NCBI GenBank assembly: GCA_004764695.1 | Contig: SMSO01000031.1 | Span: forward strand, 556,600-620,599 | Source: Schizochytrium sp. TIO01 | Taxonomy: Eukaryota > Sar > Bigyra > Thraustochytrida > Thraustochytriidae | Direction: 5' to 3' | DNA length: 64,000 bases | Shown: piece by piece, positions 21,169 through 32,376 of the stretch | Layout of the letters: each line of letters begins with the position of its first letter | Position numbering within the stretch: position 1 is the stretch's first letter | Translations under genes and position numbers: made by a program | Notes under the pieces: model-generated | Told to the model about the DNA's origin: nothing | The model's input: only the letters and a program-made list of their open reading frames with translations | The model's database searches: none

Positions 21169-22779
21169 ACATGTGCGTATAGCAGAAGCTAGGGTCCCTT
21201 TAGCTCCTTCCTCTGTCGCATTACCTGAAGGACAGTCTCAAATCGCGTTATGGCTCTCGATCAGTGTGTTGCTCTTGCTCTCAGTCACTGTTGATCTCAC
21301 TCAATCAGCGCGGAGCGCTCTCATTTAAGTTCTATAGGCCGTTTTTATTTTTGAAAAGACTCATCCGAGTCCTTACATTGAAAAACTTTCACGTAAAGCA
21401 TTTGATAGGCCAATATTCAGAAAAGACTTATAATTATGAAAAAATATAATTGGAAATTAATATAATTGAAAATTCGATTGAATTCATTGTGTTTTAATTA
21501 CTTGCAAAGTCAGTCTTTGGTGAAACTAATAAGGAAAATCATCAAGTCAGAAACATATGACAAACAGTAAAGGGAGGATAAGGACGTAAACAGGCTATAG
21601 GTTATGAAAAGTTCTAGCAAAGAAGTTCGCAGTAGTTGGTATACTTCTTACCGACGTACTTAGCATGAATGGCTATTTTAAAAATATACTTAAAGATGCA
21701 GAGTTGGTCCTTTGGAATACAGAAGTTCTAGGTTGTTTTTCAGGCAAAGCTTTTAGATGCTAGGAATACGAAGCGCAATAAGGGAGACATTCTTTTGTGA
21801 AGCAAATCTGGATGAACTAATTACATAAATAAAGTCCTAAGACCACCAAGTTTTCCAACACGACTATTGCAAGGAACTTGTTATGTATGTATTGTGACAA
21901 ATTTTTCAAATGAAGCTGTTTGTTACTGAGTATTTACGAGGAGTATCCTTTCAAATGATCCAAACTATATTTCAGGAGCTATCAAGGACAAGGAACGTGT
22001 GCTTCCTTCCGATAGCGCTATCACCTATTGAGGAATTTATTGTCTCTGCTATGAGGATACGGAGCCTGTGTTTGCTCGCCTCATCCAAATGTGTATCTAT
22101 CATTTATACATATGAGCTTCAGTGTAAGTTTAGCACTGTCAGTAAGCGATCAGAGCTTATGTTTAAACAAACACCAAAACCCAATCAGATTGGAGTTCCT
22201 AAGCTGAGCATACTTTGCAAACCAATTCACAAAAGAAAGGAAGCACTGTCCGAGTCCTCCAGAAAACTCCCGAACTCTGGCTACTGAACAAATAAGTTAA
22301 GAGCCTAAACTCAAAGAAGCTTAGGATTCAAAGATGTGGTGCTGACTATGCTGACTAGAAATTGGTGCTGCGAGGATAGTTGCTGTAATTATAATACCTA
22401 GAGGAGTTGATAGTTTTCGTAAAACCTGTAAATCAACTCGGGAACATTCGAGAGATCCCAATCCCAATACTCCCATAGAACAGTCTTTGTAAGCCTGCGC
22501 TTGAGCTTCCTGAAGTATGGGCACTTTAAAGTTTAGAGCAGAGGCCATCCACCGAAAGCGACAAAGAAATAAATTAGAATCAGCTAAAAGGGTACATGTG
22601 AAAACCTATTTTAAAGATGTAATAGTGTAATTTTACTTTAAATGGACAGGTGCTTCGTTTACTCTTTGGGTCCACCCCTAGAATAGTTATAAGCTGATCT
22701 GCTGCGGAGCCCAGTGTTATGTTTATTCATATTTAATCATCCAAGAGCTTAACTAAGGCCCATGCATTTCGAGGATATA

Positions 22780-23340
22780 GTTTGATTTGATACAAGATTT
22801 AATCTTTAAAAATGGTTGTGAGATGCAATACTGCTGGAAGATGAATCTGGTCAGCTAGAGGTTGACAATAAAACTGCAGGCGAGAGGTTTAAGCAAGGTT
22901 CGGGCAAGGCAGAGTGATTCATGTTATAATTTGGAGACTAAGATATAAGTGATCTGTGCTAGATGTAATTGACGAGGTTAGGTTGACTCGTCTTTGCAAC
23001 CATCAATTCAGACTGCACCATGCTTCATTCAAGGGAATGCATATGCATCCTGTTTGGTTCATGGATTCACATCCACGCAAGTCTGGTTGTCTAGTTATAT
23101 TTCTATGTAGGTCCTGAATTCTTGAAGTTTGAAGTCCTACGATGGAACGCTCAGAACTCTGAAAATGTCTTTTCCACTAGTTGCTTCGGTTGTACATCTC
23201 AGCTGTGCATACAATCTCAAATTATATCCCTTAAGCAGTTTAATATTCAGTTTCCTCGATGCCTTTGAACAATAGCTTGAATGCTCTTGGTTCTGGGTAC
23301 CTTGGGACCGAATACAGTTGAATGTTCCCATCTTTCATAT
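22780..23340. repeat. Diverged dispersed/tandem repeat, copy A
   Basis: Matches copy B in order along its length: GATACAAGA near the start, then GAGGTTGAC, GGTTAGGTT, a shared CACCATGCTT, then TCCACTAGTT near the end, with indels and many substitutions between. Neither copy has a long open frame. It could be an old non-autonomous transposon or a tandem duplication. Ends are approximate. Confidence 0.6.
22967..23008. repeat. Imperfect palindrome in copy A
   Basis: Outer arms AATTGACG and CATCAATT pair at 7 of 8 positions. Inside, GACGAG (22971-22976) pairs exactly with CTCGTC (22987-22992). It sits at the same place in copy B. Confidence 0.65.
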
Positions 23341-23429
23341 TCAGAATATAGTCTGAGCATAGTCAAAGTTCTCTAAGTTTATAAATTATTCCGAGCTCTG
23401 AAGGAGTGAATTTGAAAAATGATACAAAA

Positions 23430-23900
23430 TGACATTGGAATCCCGATACAAGACTTTAGACAGATCACTGCTGAACGGTGATACTGATTAGCGTGAGGTT
23501 GACTGTAAAGATGAAGGCAAGAAGCTTGATGAAGGTTATAAGAAGATTGATTTAAGTGTTAGCGAACCGCTGTCCTGGAGAAGGGATTCCAGGGCAGATG
23601 GATTCATGTAGTAGTTAGAGATAATCGATGGGGTTAGGTTAGTTCAACCTCTCAATCATCGATTCGAGTTACACCATGCTTGGATATAGGTAATGTGTAC
23701 TCACACTTCGAGTTCTTGACTCTGGCTGCCTATTCTTGCTCTATTGTAAACCTTATGTCTAATGGGGTTTTACAAAGGGACACCAAGAACTCTAGCAAGT
23801 CTTGTCCACTAGTTCCTCCGATTGGAGATCTCAGCAATCACAGTAGACTATTACCACTCGATCACGTATTAAAGTCATATTGTTTGGGAATATACTAGGA
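23430..23900. repeat. Diverged dispersed/tandem repeat, copy B
   Basis: Second copy of the repeat described for 22780-23340, about 656 bp further on measured palindrome to palindrome. Ends are approximate. Confidence 0.6.
23623..23664. repeat. Imperfect palindrome in copy B
   Basis: Outer arms AATCGATG and CATCGATT are perfectly complementary; inner AGGTT and AACCT also pair. Both copies keep the 42-bp length and the core GGTTAGGTT. Confidence 0.7.
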
Positions 23901-24885
23901 CAAAGTAGAAAAGCTTCTCTGTTGTTTTTCTAAACCAAATCTTATGTCAAGACAATTGCTTATGTTGAAATGAGCCTGCTCTTTTTCATTTGCCTACAAC
24001 ACGCAGGTGTTTGGAAACTGAAATAGCAATACTTATCGACTTGTGATAGCTGATGGTTGCCAAAAGAGGCTGCCAAGAAAACGTGATAGCAAAGCTCTTT
24101 AATGCGATTGAAAAGGCTAGAAAGAGGCGAGTAGCGTTGTTTTATGTGTACGCTATTTGTTGGCTTTGAAATATCTGAAATTAACATCAGTTTCAAGTAC
24201 GTATGAGAAGTATCTTACACTATTTAGACCACACATATTAAAGCCGAAAAAATATCGATAAGTTCATCACTGATCCTGAAGCATCGGTCGTAATTTCACA
24301 CAATTGAAATCTGAGGAATATTCAGTAGGATGATTCACCACGCGATTCAGATCTCAAAATCCGTCATCCATTCGAAATAAGGACTTATTCTCTAAGTACG
24401 TTTCCTTGTTCTAGGTCCTACAATAAATTGCTAAGATTTAAGAGAAATCGTTGCTGAGATTTATCGATTTCTGTTTTTATTTTATTTGGTTTGCTTCTTT
24501 AAACTTGCTTCTCTTAAACGAGAGTTGCAAGATGTACTGCTTGCATTATGCTCTGTGCGCATGTTCAACGAATATGAAAAACACTTAGCAAATTCAAAAG
24601 CACGCGGTCTGCAAATGCACACAATGCGCATTCTGTGAAGTAAGATATTGTCATTCAGCTATCTAGAATAAGGGGACCACAAACGGTGGGATGTTGAAAA
24701 GTATGCAAATTTTGAATATTATCTAATTGAATTGAATATTTTATGGTGAAATGTAGCGGGCGAGAGCTACCTGGTGAACGTGAACTCCAGAAGGTTAAAG
24801 ACACGAGAATTTTGAATCAGGTAGCGCTCTGAATTACTTGCAGTGCATTCGCAGAAATCTATCATCAATGGCATAGTTTGTTTTA

Positions 24886-27660
24886 TTACACAGTGACCGA
24901 GGGCACGTCGACCTCCTCCACTTCGAGCGCGCCGCATTCCTTTTTGAGGAATTCGTCGAGCTCGCGCATAGAGGACTCTGCGTTCTGCTTTTTCCGTGCG
25001 GCACGGTCACGATCTGCGGAGGATTTGTCAGTAGACTTTGAGAGAGATGCCTCTCCATTGGCGTTAGAGCCGCCATGAACAGTGTCATTAGCCAGGACAT
25101 TGAGAGCCGAAGGCAAATTACTAAAGGAAAAGATGGAAGCGTTGTTGTTACGCGGTGTCGGGCGCAAAAAGGATGCTGCATTGAAAAGCGAGTGTTCAGA
25201 CATCTTTGTTCCGTAGAGCGAGGAACCAAAGTTGTGCGAAAGCTTATGGGTCAGTTTGGCCGTGGATAAAGACTTCCAGGACTTTGTAGCACGTAGAGTG
25301 AGATCGTCGGCGTTACCCGTAGCGATGTGCTCCAGGTCTTGTGTAAACCTTTCGAGGTCTGCGGTAGTGCTGTGGAGTTTATCTTCCTCATGCCCTGAGT
25401 TTCCAGACTCTGTGAGGGAGCTGTCCGGAGTGGTTGTCAGGGTGTTTAGGGTCAAGTTTGGTCTGCGGCTGTTGCTAGCTGATGAGTTTGTGTTGCCGGA
25501 TTCATGGCGGCCAGTGGATGAAGACAGCACACCGTTGAAGTTAAAGTGCGACTGATGTCTGGGCGTATGCCTAGGGGTGAGGCGATCCGCTTCCAACAGG
25601 CTATCAAGACCAGCACGTAAGCTGAGAGTGGACATGACCGGGTAGAGACTGCCAATGGTCTCCTCGGTAGACTTTTCCTCCTCGCGAGCTGTGCGCGGAA
25701 GGAACTCAGCATCAGGTTGAGACACGTGGCCAAGAAAGACATTCTGGTAAGCCTTGAGAAGGTTGAGCATAAAGGCAACAGTACCGTACGGGTCATGCTG
25801 GCGCTGCTCGAGCGGCTGGTCACGAGCGAATTGAACAATTCGGCCACCAAAGCGCTCATCTTCCACGAGAAACTTGCTGAAGCCGACTTCATCCATGAGG
25901 TAGTCATCACAAGGGGCACGCCGAGCGGTATTACTTTCACGTCCTGATCGGCGACGAATGCCTGGGCCTGCACAAGGCTGTCCAAGCTTGTCAGAAGGAA
26001 CGGAGAGCCAATGGCGTGCGAGGTCCAGTGCGGTCGCGCTAAAGTGCTGAAATTCACCATGATCACGAAGCGAAAGTGAAGCACGCGGTTCAGTATTCTT
26101 GGTAGAAAAGTTGATCATACGCAGGAGCTCGTAAAGACATACCTGTCGCGGGTCTGTCATTTCGTCCAAGCTCTTGCTCGTACCTGTAGCCGCGTTCGGG
26201 CCGTTGTTGCTGCCCTTAAACGGCTCAAGTTGCGGAATAGACTGCGACCGTGATAAATGGTTTGAGTCAAAACATGTTGCCCAGCTTTGGCCTCCCGATC
26301 GTGTGTTATGCTGATGTTGATAGCTGTTGCTCGGGCTCGCAGGCTCCAAAGACTCGCTCGAGGTTCGCTTCTTCGTAAAACCTGAACGTCCGGAAATTGT
26401 AAGCCTTTCTTGCGAGGCCAAGCGTCGTACGTACTGTTTCACTCCAGGGTACGCCTGAGGAGGAGGTGGGGCGGCGGTGGCATGCTCTGACCAGACGCTC
26501 GGCATTGCGGTATGCGGCATCGCGTGCGGGCGCGGTGCACCGGGGTGTCCCCTGGTATTGTTGCTGTTGTTGTTGTTGTTGTTGCTACTGCTGCTGCCCG
26601 AGGTGTACTCGCTGTAGTCGTCCATGGCGCTGTTATGATGAAGCTGTTGCTGGTGCATAGTGTACTGATCGTAGTGACTGCCGGGGTACGGAGAAGGCGG
26701 TCCTGAAGAAGAGGATGCAGAGACATAGGCGTTGTGCTGCGTGGAGAGGTGGCGGTTGCCGACGGTGATCTCAGGGCCGCTCGAGTAGCAGTCGGAGGCA
26801 GGGTCGCTCGGGTACCGGCGAGCCTGAAGAGGCACGGTGCGGTGGTGCAGACTTGTGGTAGGCTGCGAAGCCGGGTGGCGCTGGAGGCGAGGCACCTCGG
26901 CCTCACGACGCTTCTTGACACGGCGCACGGGCAGCGGTGGGCTGTTCATCGGCAGGCGGGTCTGCTGTGCGTTTTGGATCTTGGTAGGCACACCATTCTC
27001 GATGCGCGGTGGCAAGACTCCATTGCGGTTGCGGCGACGGCAGAAGAGCTTCCACTTAGGGGAGGTGACAGCTGCCAATACGCGGTAGTGCTCAGGGCGC
27101 TTTGCGGAGCCAGGGATGAGCTCAAGCACGTAGGCACGGAAGTTGTGGTACACGTTACGCGTAAGCTTGCTGCCGAGGAAGCCGTAGTGCCATCCCTTGA
27201 GGTTGCGATTGAACTCGAAGTTGACACGTACGCTACCGTCTGCGTCAATGCGGCGGTCCTGAAGCTCGAGACCCTCAATGTACTCCAGCAGAGGCTCGTC
27301 GGCTTGTCTAATCTTAGAGCGGACCTGCTCAATAGAAAGAACATCGCCGGGCTTGAAGCGCTCACGAGAGACACCTTTGGCTGCTGCGGCTGCTGGGCTG
27401 TTAAGCTCACAGTCAGCAATGCAAAAGTGCGCAAAGCTGTAAAGCTGCCCCTGGATAGATTGCGGCAAGTAGTAGAAGTTAATTACAATGCTGTGGCCGC
27501 AGAATCCGCGCTGGTGGCCGAGTCCCTGGCAGTGGTTGGGGAAACAACGAAGGTTTTTCTGCCCATTTGCCTTGTTGTTGCGCTGATATGCCTGAGCCCA
27601 CTGGATGTTACTGTGGAACTCGAGTCTTGGCACAAGATCACACATGTCTTTGCTATCCAT
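24886..27660 (-). CDS. Large protein of unknown function with Cys/His-rich N-terminus and low-complexity regions
   Basis: 924 residues from a real ATG; I do not recognise the family. The N-terminal ~215 residues look like a conserved globular domain: a Cys/His cluster at 39-56 (CFPNHCQGLGHQRGFCGH) that could bind zinc, a hydrophobic strand (SIVINFYYLP), then a region ending in WHYGFLGSKL (157-166) and PKWKLFCRRR (201-210). A long Pro/Ser/Gln/His-rich middle follows, with a poly-Asn tract coded by AAC/CAA-type repeats near 26553-26599. A second ordered-looking region starts near CLYELLRMINFS, followed by a Ser/Thr-rich stretch. The end is highly charged (SADRDRAARKKQ, then acidic). The layout of a small zinc-like domain plus disordered arms is common in nuclear regulators, but no DNA- or RNA-binding family could be named. 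The uninterrupted frame and balanced composition over 2.8 kb argue that it is a real gene. Confidence 0.82.
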   Translation of the reverse strand: MDSKDMCDLVPRLEFHSNIQWAQAYQRNNKANGQKNLRCFPNHCQGLGHQRGFCGHSIVINFYYLPQSIQGQLYSFAHFCIADCELNSPAAAAAKGVSRERFKPGDVLSIEQVRSKIRQADEPLLEYIEGLELQDRRIDADGSVRVNFEFNRNLKGWHYGFLGSKLTRNVYHNFRAYVLELIPGSAKRPEHYRVLAAVTSPKWKLFCRRRNRNGVLPPRIENGVPTKIQNAQQTRLPMNSPPLPVRRVKKRREAEVPRLQRHPASQPTTSLHHRTVPLQARRYPSDPASDCYSSGPEITVGNRHLSTQHNAYVSASSSSGPPSPYPGSHYDQYTMHQQQLHHNSAMDDYSEYTSGSSSSNNNNNNSNNTRGHPGAPRPHAMPHTAMPSVWSEHATAAPPPPQAYPGVKQYVRRLASQERLTISGRSGFTKKRTSSESLEPASPSNSYQHQHNTRSGGQSWATCFDSNHLSRSQSIPQLEPFKGSNNGPNAATGTSKSLDEMTDPRQVCLYELLRMINFSTKNTEPRASLSLRDHGEFQHFSATALDLARHWLSVPSDKLGQPCAGPGIRRRSGRESNTARRAPCDDYLMDEVGFSKFLVEDERFGGRIVQFARDQPLEQRQHDPYGTVAFMLNLLKAYQNVFLGHVSQPDAEFLPRTAREEEKSTEETIGSLYPVMSTLSLRAGLDSLLEADRLTPRHTPRHQSHFNFNGVLSSSTGRHESGNTNSSASNSRRPNLTLNTLTTTPDSSLTESGNSGHEEDKLHSTTADLERFTQDLEHIATGNADDLTLRATKSWKSLSTAKLTHKLSHNFGSSLYGTKMSEHSLFNAASFLRPTPRNNNASIFSFSNLPSALNVLANDTVHGGSNANGEASLSKSTDKSSADRDRAARKKQNAESSMRELDEFLKKECGALEVEEVDVPSVTV

Positions 27661-28677
27661 ACTGGGATTTGTAGATAAACTACAGCAATTATGTGTTTGA
27701 TGGTGCGACTTCTTGTTGTTTGTCTTAGTCTAGATCTAATACTACAAGTAGTATCAGTAGTAGTAAGAGTGGCTCTTGTAAAGCGATGCAGGCACCTAAG
27801 GCTTGCGTGTAATTCTTTTTGACGTTGAGCCTGTAGATGGTTTCGCTGGCTGATTAGTGCGCTAATGCACGCTGGACTGCGAGTATTTCGATGGTGCAGC
27901 TGGTCTGGCTGGTCACGAGCTCGCTTGGCCTGGTTCGGGACAGAATGTTTGCCCTGGGACTACACGTTCTCACCTGCCTATACAGCAAGCACGTAAGCAC
28001 GTTAGCCTTAGCAGTGCCTTAGCTTCTGGCTACTCTATGATAGATGATAGATGACACGAAATAAATGCGGAGGTGGGCAAACTTGCTTTCCCTTATTAGT
28101 TGCTGACTTGCTCTTCTTGCTTGTTGTAATTCACGACGCAGATAGATAAAACACCAAACAAATAAGCAGCAGAGCAGCAGCGTGGTCGCTTGTCTTTGCT
28201 TATATATTTATGCGGGTTTGCCGATCTTTTCTATGTTGGACTTCGTCCGCTCTTGGCGAGACTCGAGTTAAAGATTTGCTGCACCTGATCGTCCGCCGCC
28301 AGCAGCTCCGGGTTTGCCGTCGGGCTCTTGCTCTTTCTTTACAGGGGACGGGCCGGCGCCGTACCCCCTTCTACGGTACTCGGTAGCGGCCCTCTAGGGG
28401 CGCCGCGGTCTTTCTTCTCTCTCGTTTCTTCGGGACAGAGGCTGTCAATTGGGAATCGATTGAGCAATTGCAGTGACCTCGAGAGGAGCTCAGAGAGAAC
28501 TAAAGCGTGGAGTCACAGACAGAGAGGGAGGGAGGGAGGGAGAGAGGGAGAGCGAAAACACGCTCTGCAAAGGGAGAGCGGAGCACAACCGAAAGGCCGA
28601 TTGTTCCTTCCTTGCCTCGCTCAGACCAAGACCTTGGAAAGGCAGACTCTCTCGTTTCTGCTCCCATCTATTCTACA

Positions 28678-28779
28678 GAAAGGAAAAGAAAGAAAGAAAG
28701 AAAAGAAGAAAAGAAAGAAAAGAAAGAAAAGAAGAAAAGAAAAGAAAGAAAAGAAGAAAAGAAAAGAAAAGAAAAGAAA
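28678..28779. repeat. GAAA/GAAAA polypurine tract
   Basis: About 100 bp of uninterrupted purines on the plus strand made of GAAA, GAAAA and GAA units. Confidence 0.9.
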
Positions 28780-29343
28780 TTGTTGTTCTATCTCTCCTCG
28801 TCTCTGCGCCCTCGCGTCTTCAGAGGGGTCTCTCTCGCGCGCCCTGTCCATCCCTCTGGAGATTCTTCTGCCTGCTGCGAATGACTGACTTCTGAAGTCC
28901 TCTCGGTGATACCAGAGAGGGCGTATGTGCTCGAGCGAGTGGCTGTCAGCAGCGGCTCGGAGGAGAACCGAGACCGGGGCAGAACAAGCACGAGACCAGG
29001 ACAGAAACCAATGACGAGAAGAGAAGAGAAGAAGAGATTGCTCCTGCTCGCTTAGTTTGAAAGACAGCAGTTAATTCTTTTCGATTCTTTTCAATTCTTT
29101 CCAATTCAATCAAAGAGAACTAACTTGCTACTCAGCACCAATGTCTGTTTACTTTGATGAATCAACGCAGTGCAACAACAGAAAGAGGAAAAAAGAAACG
29201 AAAGAAAATGAAAGAAAAGAAAATAAGCCATTCTTCCCTTTTCTCAAATCAATTGTGAAGGAGTCTGAAAGACCCGAGCCGGCCAAACAGACAGACATAC
29301 TTACATACATACAGACACAAACACAGAGACACACGACTGCATC

Positions 29344-29600
29344 CAGGAAAAAAGAAAAGAAAAAAGAAAAGTTAAAAGTTAATAGTTAAAAGTTAAAAGT
29401 AATTTTTTAAAAGAAAAAAAGAAAAAAGAAAAAAGAAAAAAGAAAAAAGAAACAGTGGCTTGGTAGGTTTACTTTTAGAAACGTTTAAGGATAGAGAAAA
29501 GAAAAGAAAAGAAAAAAGAAAAAAGAAACAGTGGCTTAGTAGGTTTACTTTTAGAAACGTTTAAGGATAGAGAAAAGAAAAGAAAGAAAAAACAGAGAAA
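29344..29600. repeat. A-rich purine tract containing a 76-bp tandem duplication
   Basis: GAAAAAA-type units surround two copies of a segment running from AACAGTGGCT to GAGAAAAGAA, starting at 29451 and 29527, that differ by a single base over the unique part (CTTGG versus CTTAG). The near identity means the duplication is recent. Confidence 0.88.
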
Positions 29601-30451
29601 GGACGGCGAAAGGAGGGGAGAGAAGGACACAAGCGCGCAAACAAATCTTTGGCGGGCGGATAGACGGCTAGACCCGGAGGGACGCGCTGGGCTCGCGCTC
29701 GAGTCACTCATTCGGCTGAGCTGAGCCATTCTGGAGCTGAGCTGACTAGCACGGGCTTGATGGCTCGCTGTGCTGGAGGCTACTCCGATGGTACAGCTTA
29801 CTTAGGCCGAGCCAAACGCGGCGACTTGAAAGACGCTCGCCTACTCACTTGGGGCACGTAATCAATCAATCCTCAGCGCTCGATTCACTCACTATATTGA
29901 GAAACTGGTTTTAAATAAAAACTAATTGAAAGCAATATGAGCCAATGAAGTACCTACTTATTTTCGTATTCATTTTCATGCTTATTTTTCTGATGAAAAG
30001 GGAGAAGGGAAGATGAAGGGGGAGAGGAACATTTCTTCTCAGTTTGAGAAGCTTTTCGCCGTCTTCTTCGCACTGGAAACAAAGGCGAAGGTTTTAAATC
30101 GATTTTTATATTCCAGTAGATGGAAAACATGGGTACAAAGAAACAATTATTTTCAAAAGTGAAGATAAAAACCTGACCCTTCGTGTCTCTTTCTAGTTTT
30201 TTTTTTTTTTTTCTTTTCTTTTAAATAATTAAATTATAAATAAACAATAAATGGGATAAATTTGAGCTGCGAATGAAAGAAATCCTAAAAGGTCTGATGA
30301 ATGAATACAAAAGAACCAGGGATCGTACGGCTGGCAATCTTTAGTCGAGAGACTCCCTTTTCTTTCAACACTTGTGGCTCGCAGGCGCTCAGAGGAAGAA
30401 GCAAAGGCGATTGTGGAGGGGGAGCCACAAGCATTTAATAAAGAAGACGTT

Positions 30452-30489
<38 letters not shown>

Positions 30490-30490
30490 G
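30452..30490. repeat. TTG microsatellite
   Basis: Thirteen copies of TTG. Confidence 0.9.
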
Positions 30491-32330
30491 CAAGTAATCG
30501 TGCGCAATTAAAAAATGAATAAAAATAATAACATTCTTTATCAAAACAGGAGATAGCAATTTAGTGGAAGACGGAGGAAGACGGAAATGAGAGGTTTGCT
30601 TCTGATAGCAAAACCGGAAGAAATAAAGTCTCTGGTTTGTTGCAAGTATCTACCGTGAAAATGGTTGGCTCAGTCAGCTGTCTTTCAATATTCGACATAT
30701 GTGTAGCAGAAAATCTTATCAAGACGTAAAAGCGCAAAACTGTACTCACGAAAACTAAATCCAACCCATAAGAATTTCTCAGCTGTGATCCCAAATAAAA
30801 TTAGGAACCTACTAGTTTTACTAATTTGTATTCCTTTAATCGACTTTTCTCATTTGGGAAGAAGGACATTCCTTCGTCATTATAAAATTAAAATTAAAAT
30901 TAAAAACAAAATATATATATAAGTATAGTTGCGGAAAAGGTAAGGTTATGGACTCAGGAAAATCAGTCGAAAGACCCTCCTTGGCCGACTTGAAACTAAT
31001 CTCTTCTCATAGAGAGAGTTGCCGTCGCTAATGAAATATTTTGGAATAGGATATTCAGACCAATCCTGAGGCTAATTATTGGCGACATCTTGGAGGAACT
31101 TGAAGGTATGAACTCTGCAATTATGCTGTCTCAATCACCTTTCCTTTCTCCACGTTTGGTTCTCCTTTCTAAGGTGACCTCACTTTTTTTTTTTTTCTTC
31201 CTATCGTGATGTATACTACCATACTGTTGCATCAACGACATATCATTTGTAGCTGTCATTGAGTCATGTTTCTATCATAGTCAATTACGGAAGTTGATCA
31301 ACTGCTTGAACTCTCAATGAAATGTTAACAGTAAATTAGTGATTTTATCAAAGAAGAACGCAGCACGTACACATTGTCTTATACGGTGGCTATGCGTTCT
31401 AGCACTTGCAGGAACGCGCGGCCTTTTTAACTAGTCTTTTTTATTTTTAGCCGTGCTTTTAAAGGTCTCAATTGAATCCTTTAATGATACAGTGAGCGTA
31501 TCGGCTTATTGCGTCTTAGTTCATATTTACTTTTTGCCCGTAAGCAGATTAAAATCAGTCCTTTATTCGCACCTTCCTCAACCCTTGCAATTCTGCCATT
31601 ATGGTTTCCCAATGTACCTTATTAGTCAACTCTGCTCTTTCGTTCGTTTTGTATTCTTTTTGTTCTCTTTGTTTCTTTATTTCTTTATTTTTCTGATTTT
31701 TGTTATTTCATAGTTGGCTGGAGCTAGGTACTTTGTTATACCATAATCATCATTACCAGTTATTTATTCTATGTTTCTTTACACTAGGTAGTACTAATTT
31801 TAATGATAATTCGCCATCATTACTATGGTAGTTTTTTACCACGTGTTCTATTCGCGTTCTAGTTCTGTTCTCTGGATCACATTACTTGGGCTTCAACCCG
31901 GAGTTCTCAAGCGCAGGTTCTTCTGGTTCTACTACCCCTTCGCATCGCAGTCCTCCTGCTGAAGGTCGCGGCCCTGACCCGCTCGGTGCTAGCGTTCGGA
32001 GGAGGGCGCCACCAGTCCTCCAGGCGATTCAGGTCCACTGATTTTTTGCGCAGGCTATTGCTTTCTGTGAGACTTCCTCCGCATGTCGAGCGTCCGCCAG
32101 CTCTTCAAAGCACAGGCCCTTGGTAAAGCATGGCTTCCTTGAGCAGGTCGCTTCTCACAAGCGTCTGCAGTGGTCGAGGGCCTGTGGGTTATTGGCTCTT
32201 CGTCACCTGGCAGCTGACAAAGCAAGTCCTAGTGCCAGCTGAGCTTGCCCGTCCGACAGACAGTTCGATAGTTGGTTGGCAACGAAGCGCAAAGAAAGTT
32301 GGGACAGGAAGCCAAAAAGGAAAAAAATAA

Positions 32331-32376
32331 AGCCAAGCCAAGCCAAGCCAAGCCAAGCCAAGCCAAGCCAAGCCAA
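32331..32376. repeat. AGCCA pentanucleotide repeat
   Basis: About nine exact copies of AGCCA. The same unit recurs at 49990-50018. Confidence 0.9.

Larger units (their letters stand above)
21169..24885. other. Intergenic spacer with a diverged duplicated repeat
   Basis: About 3.7 kb with no supported gene. A 125-codon frame (21910-22287, +) has no recognisable domain. The middle holds two diverged copies of a repeat (listed separately). The rest is moderately AT-rich and unremarkable. Confidence 0.5.
27661..30500. other. Spacer and start of the gene-free block, purine-rich
   Basis: No supported gene. It contains a GC-rich patch (about 28255-28420), then strongly purine-rich plus-strand DNA from 28500 to 29620 whose Lys/Glu-rich or (complement) Phe/Ser-rich frames are low-complexity artefacts. 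Confidence 0.5.

Noticed and set aside
28328-28895. Lys/Glu-rich frames up to 186 codons
   Set aside because: Produced by the polypurine tract; all three plus frames are open.
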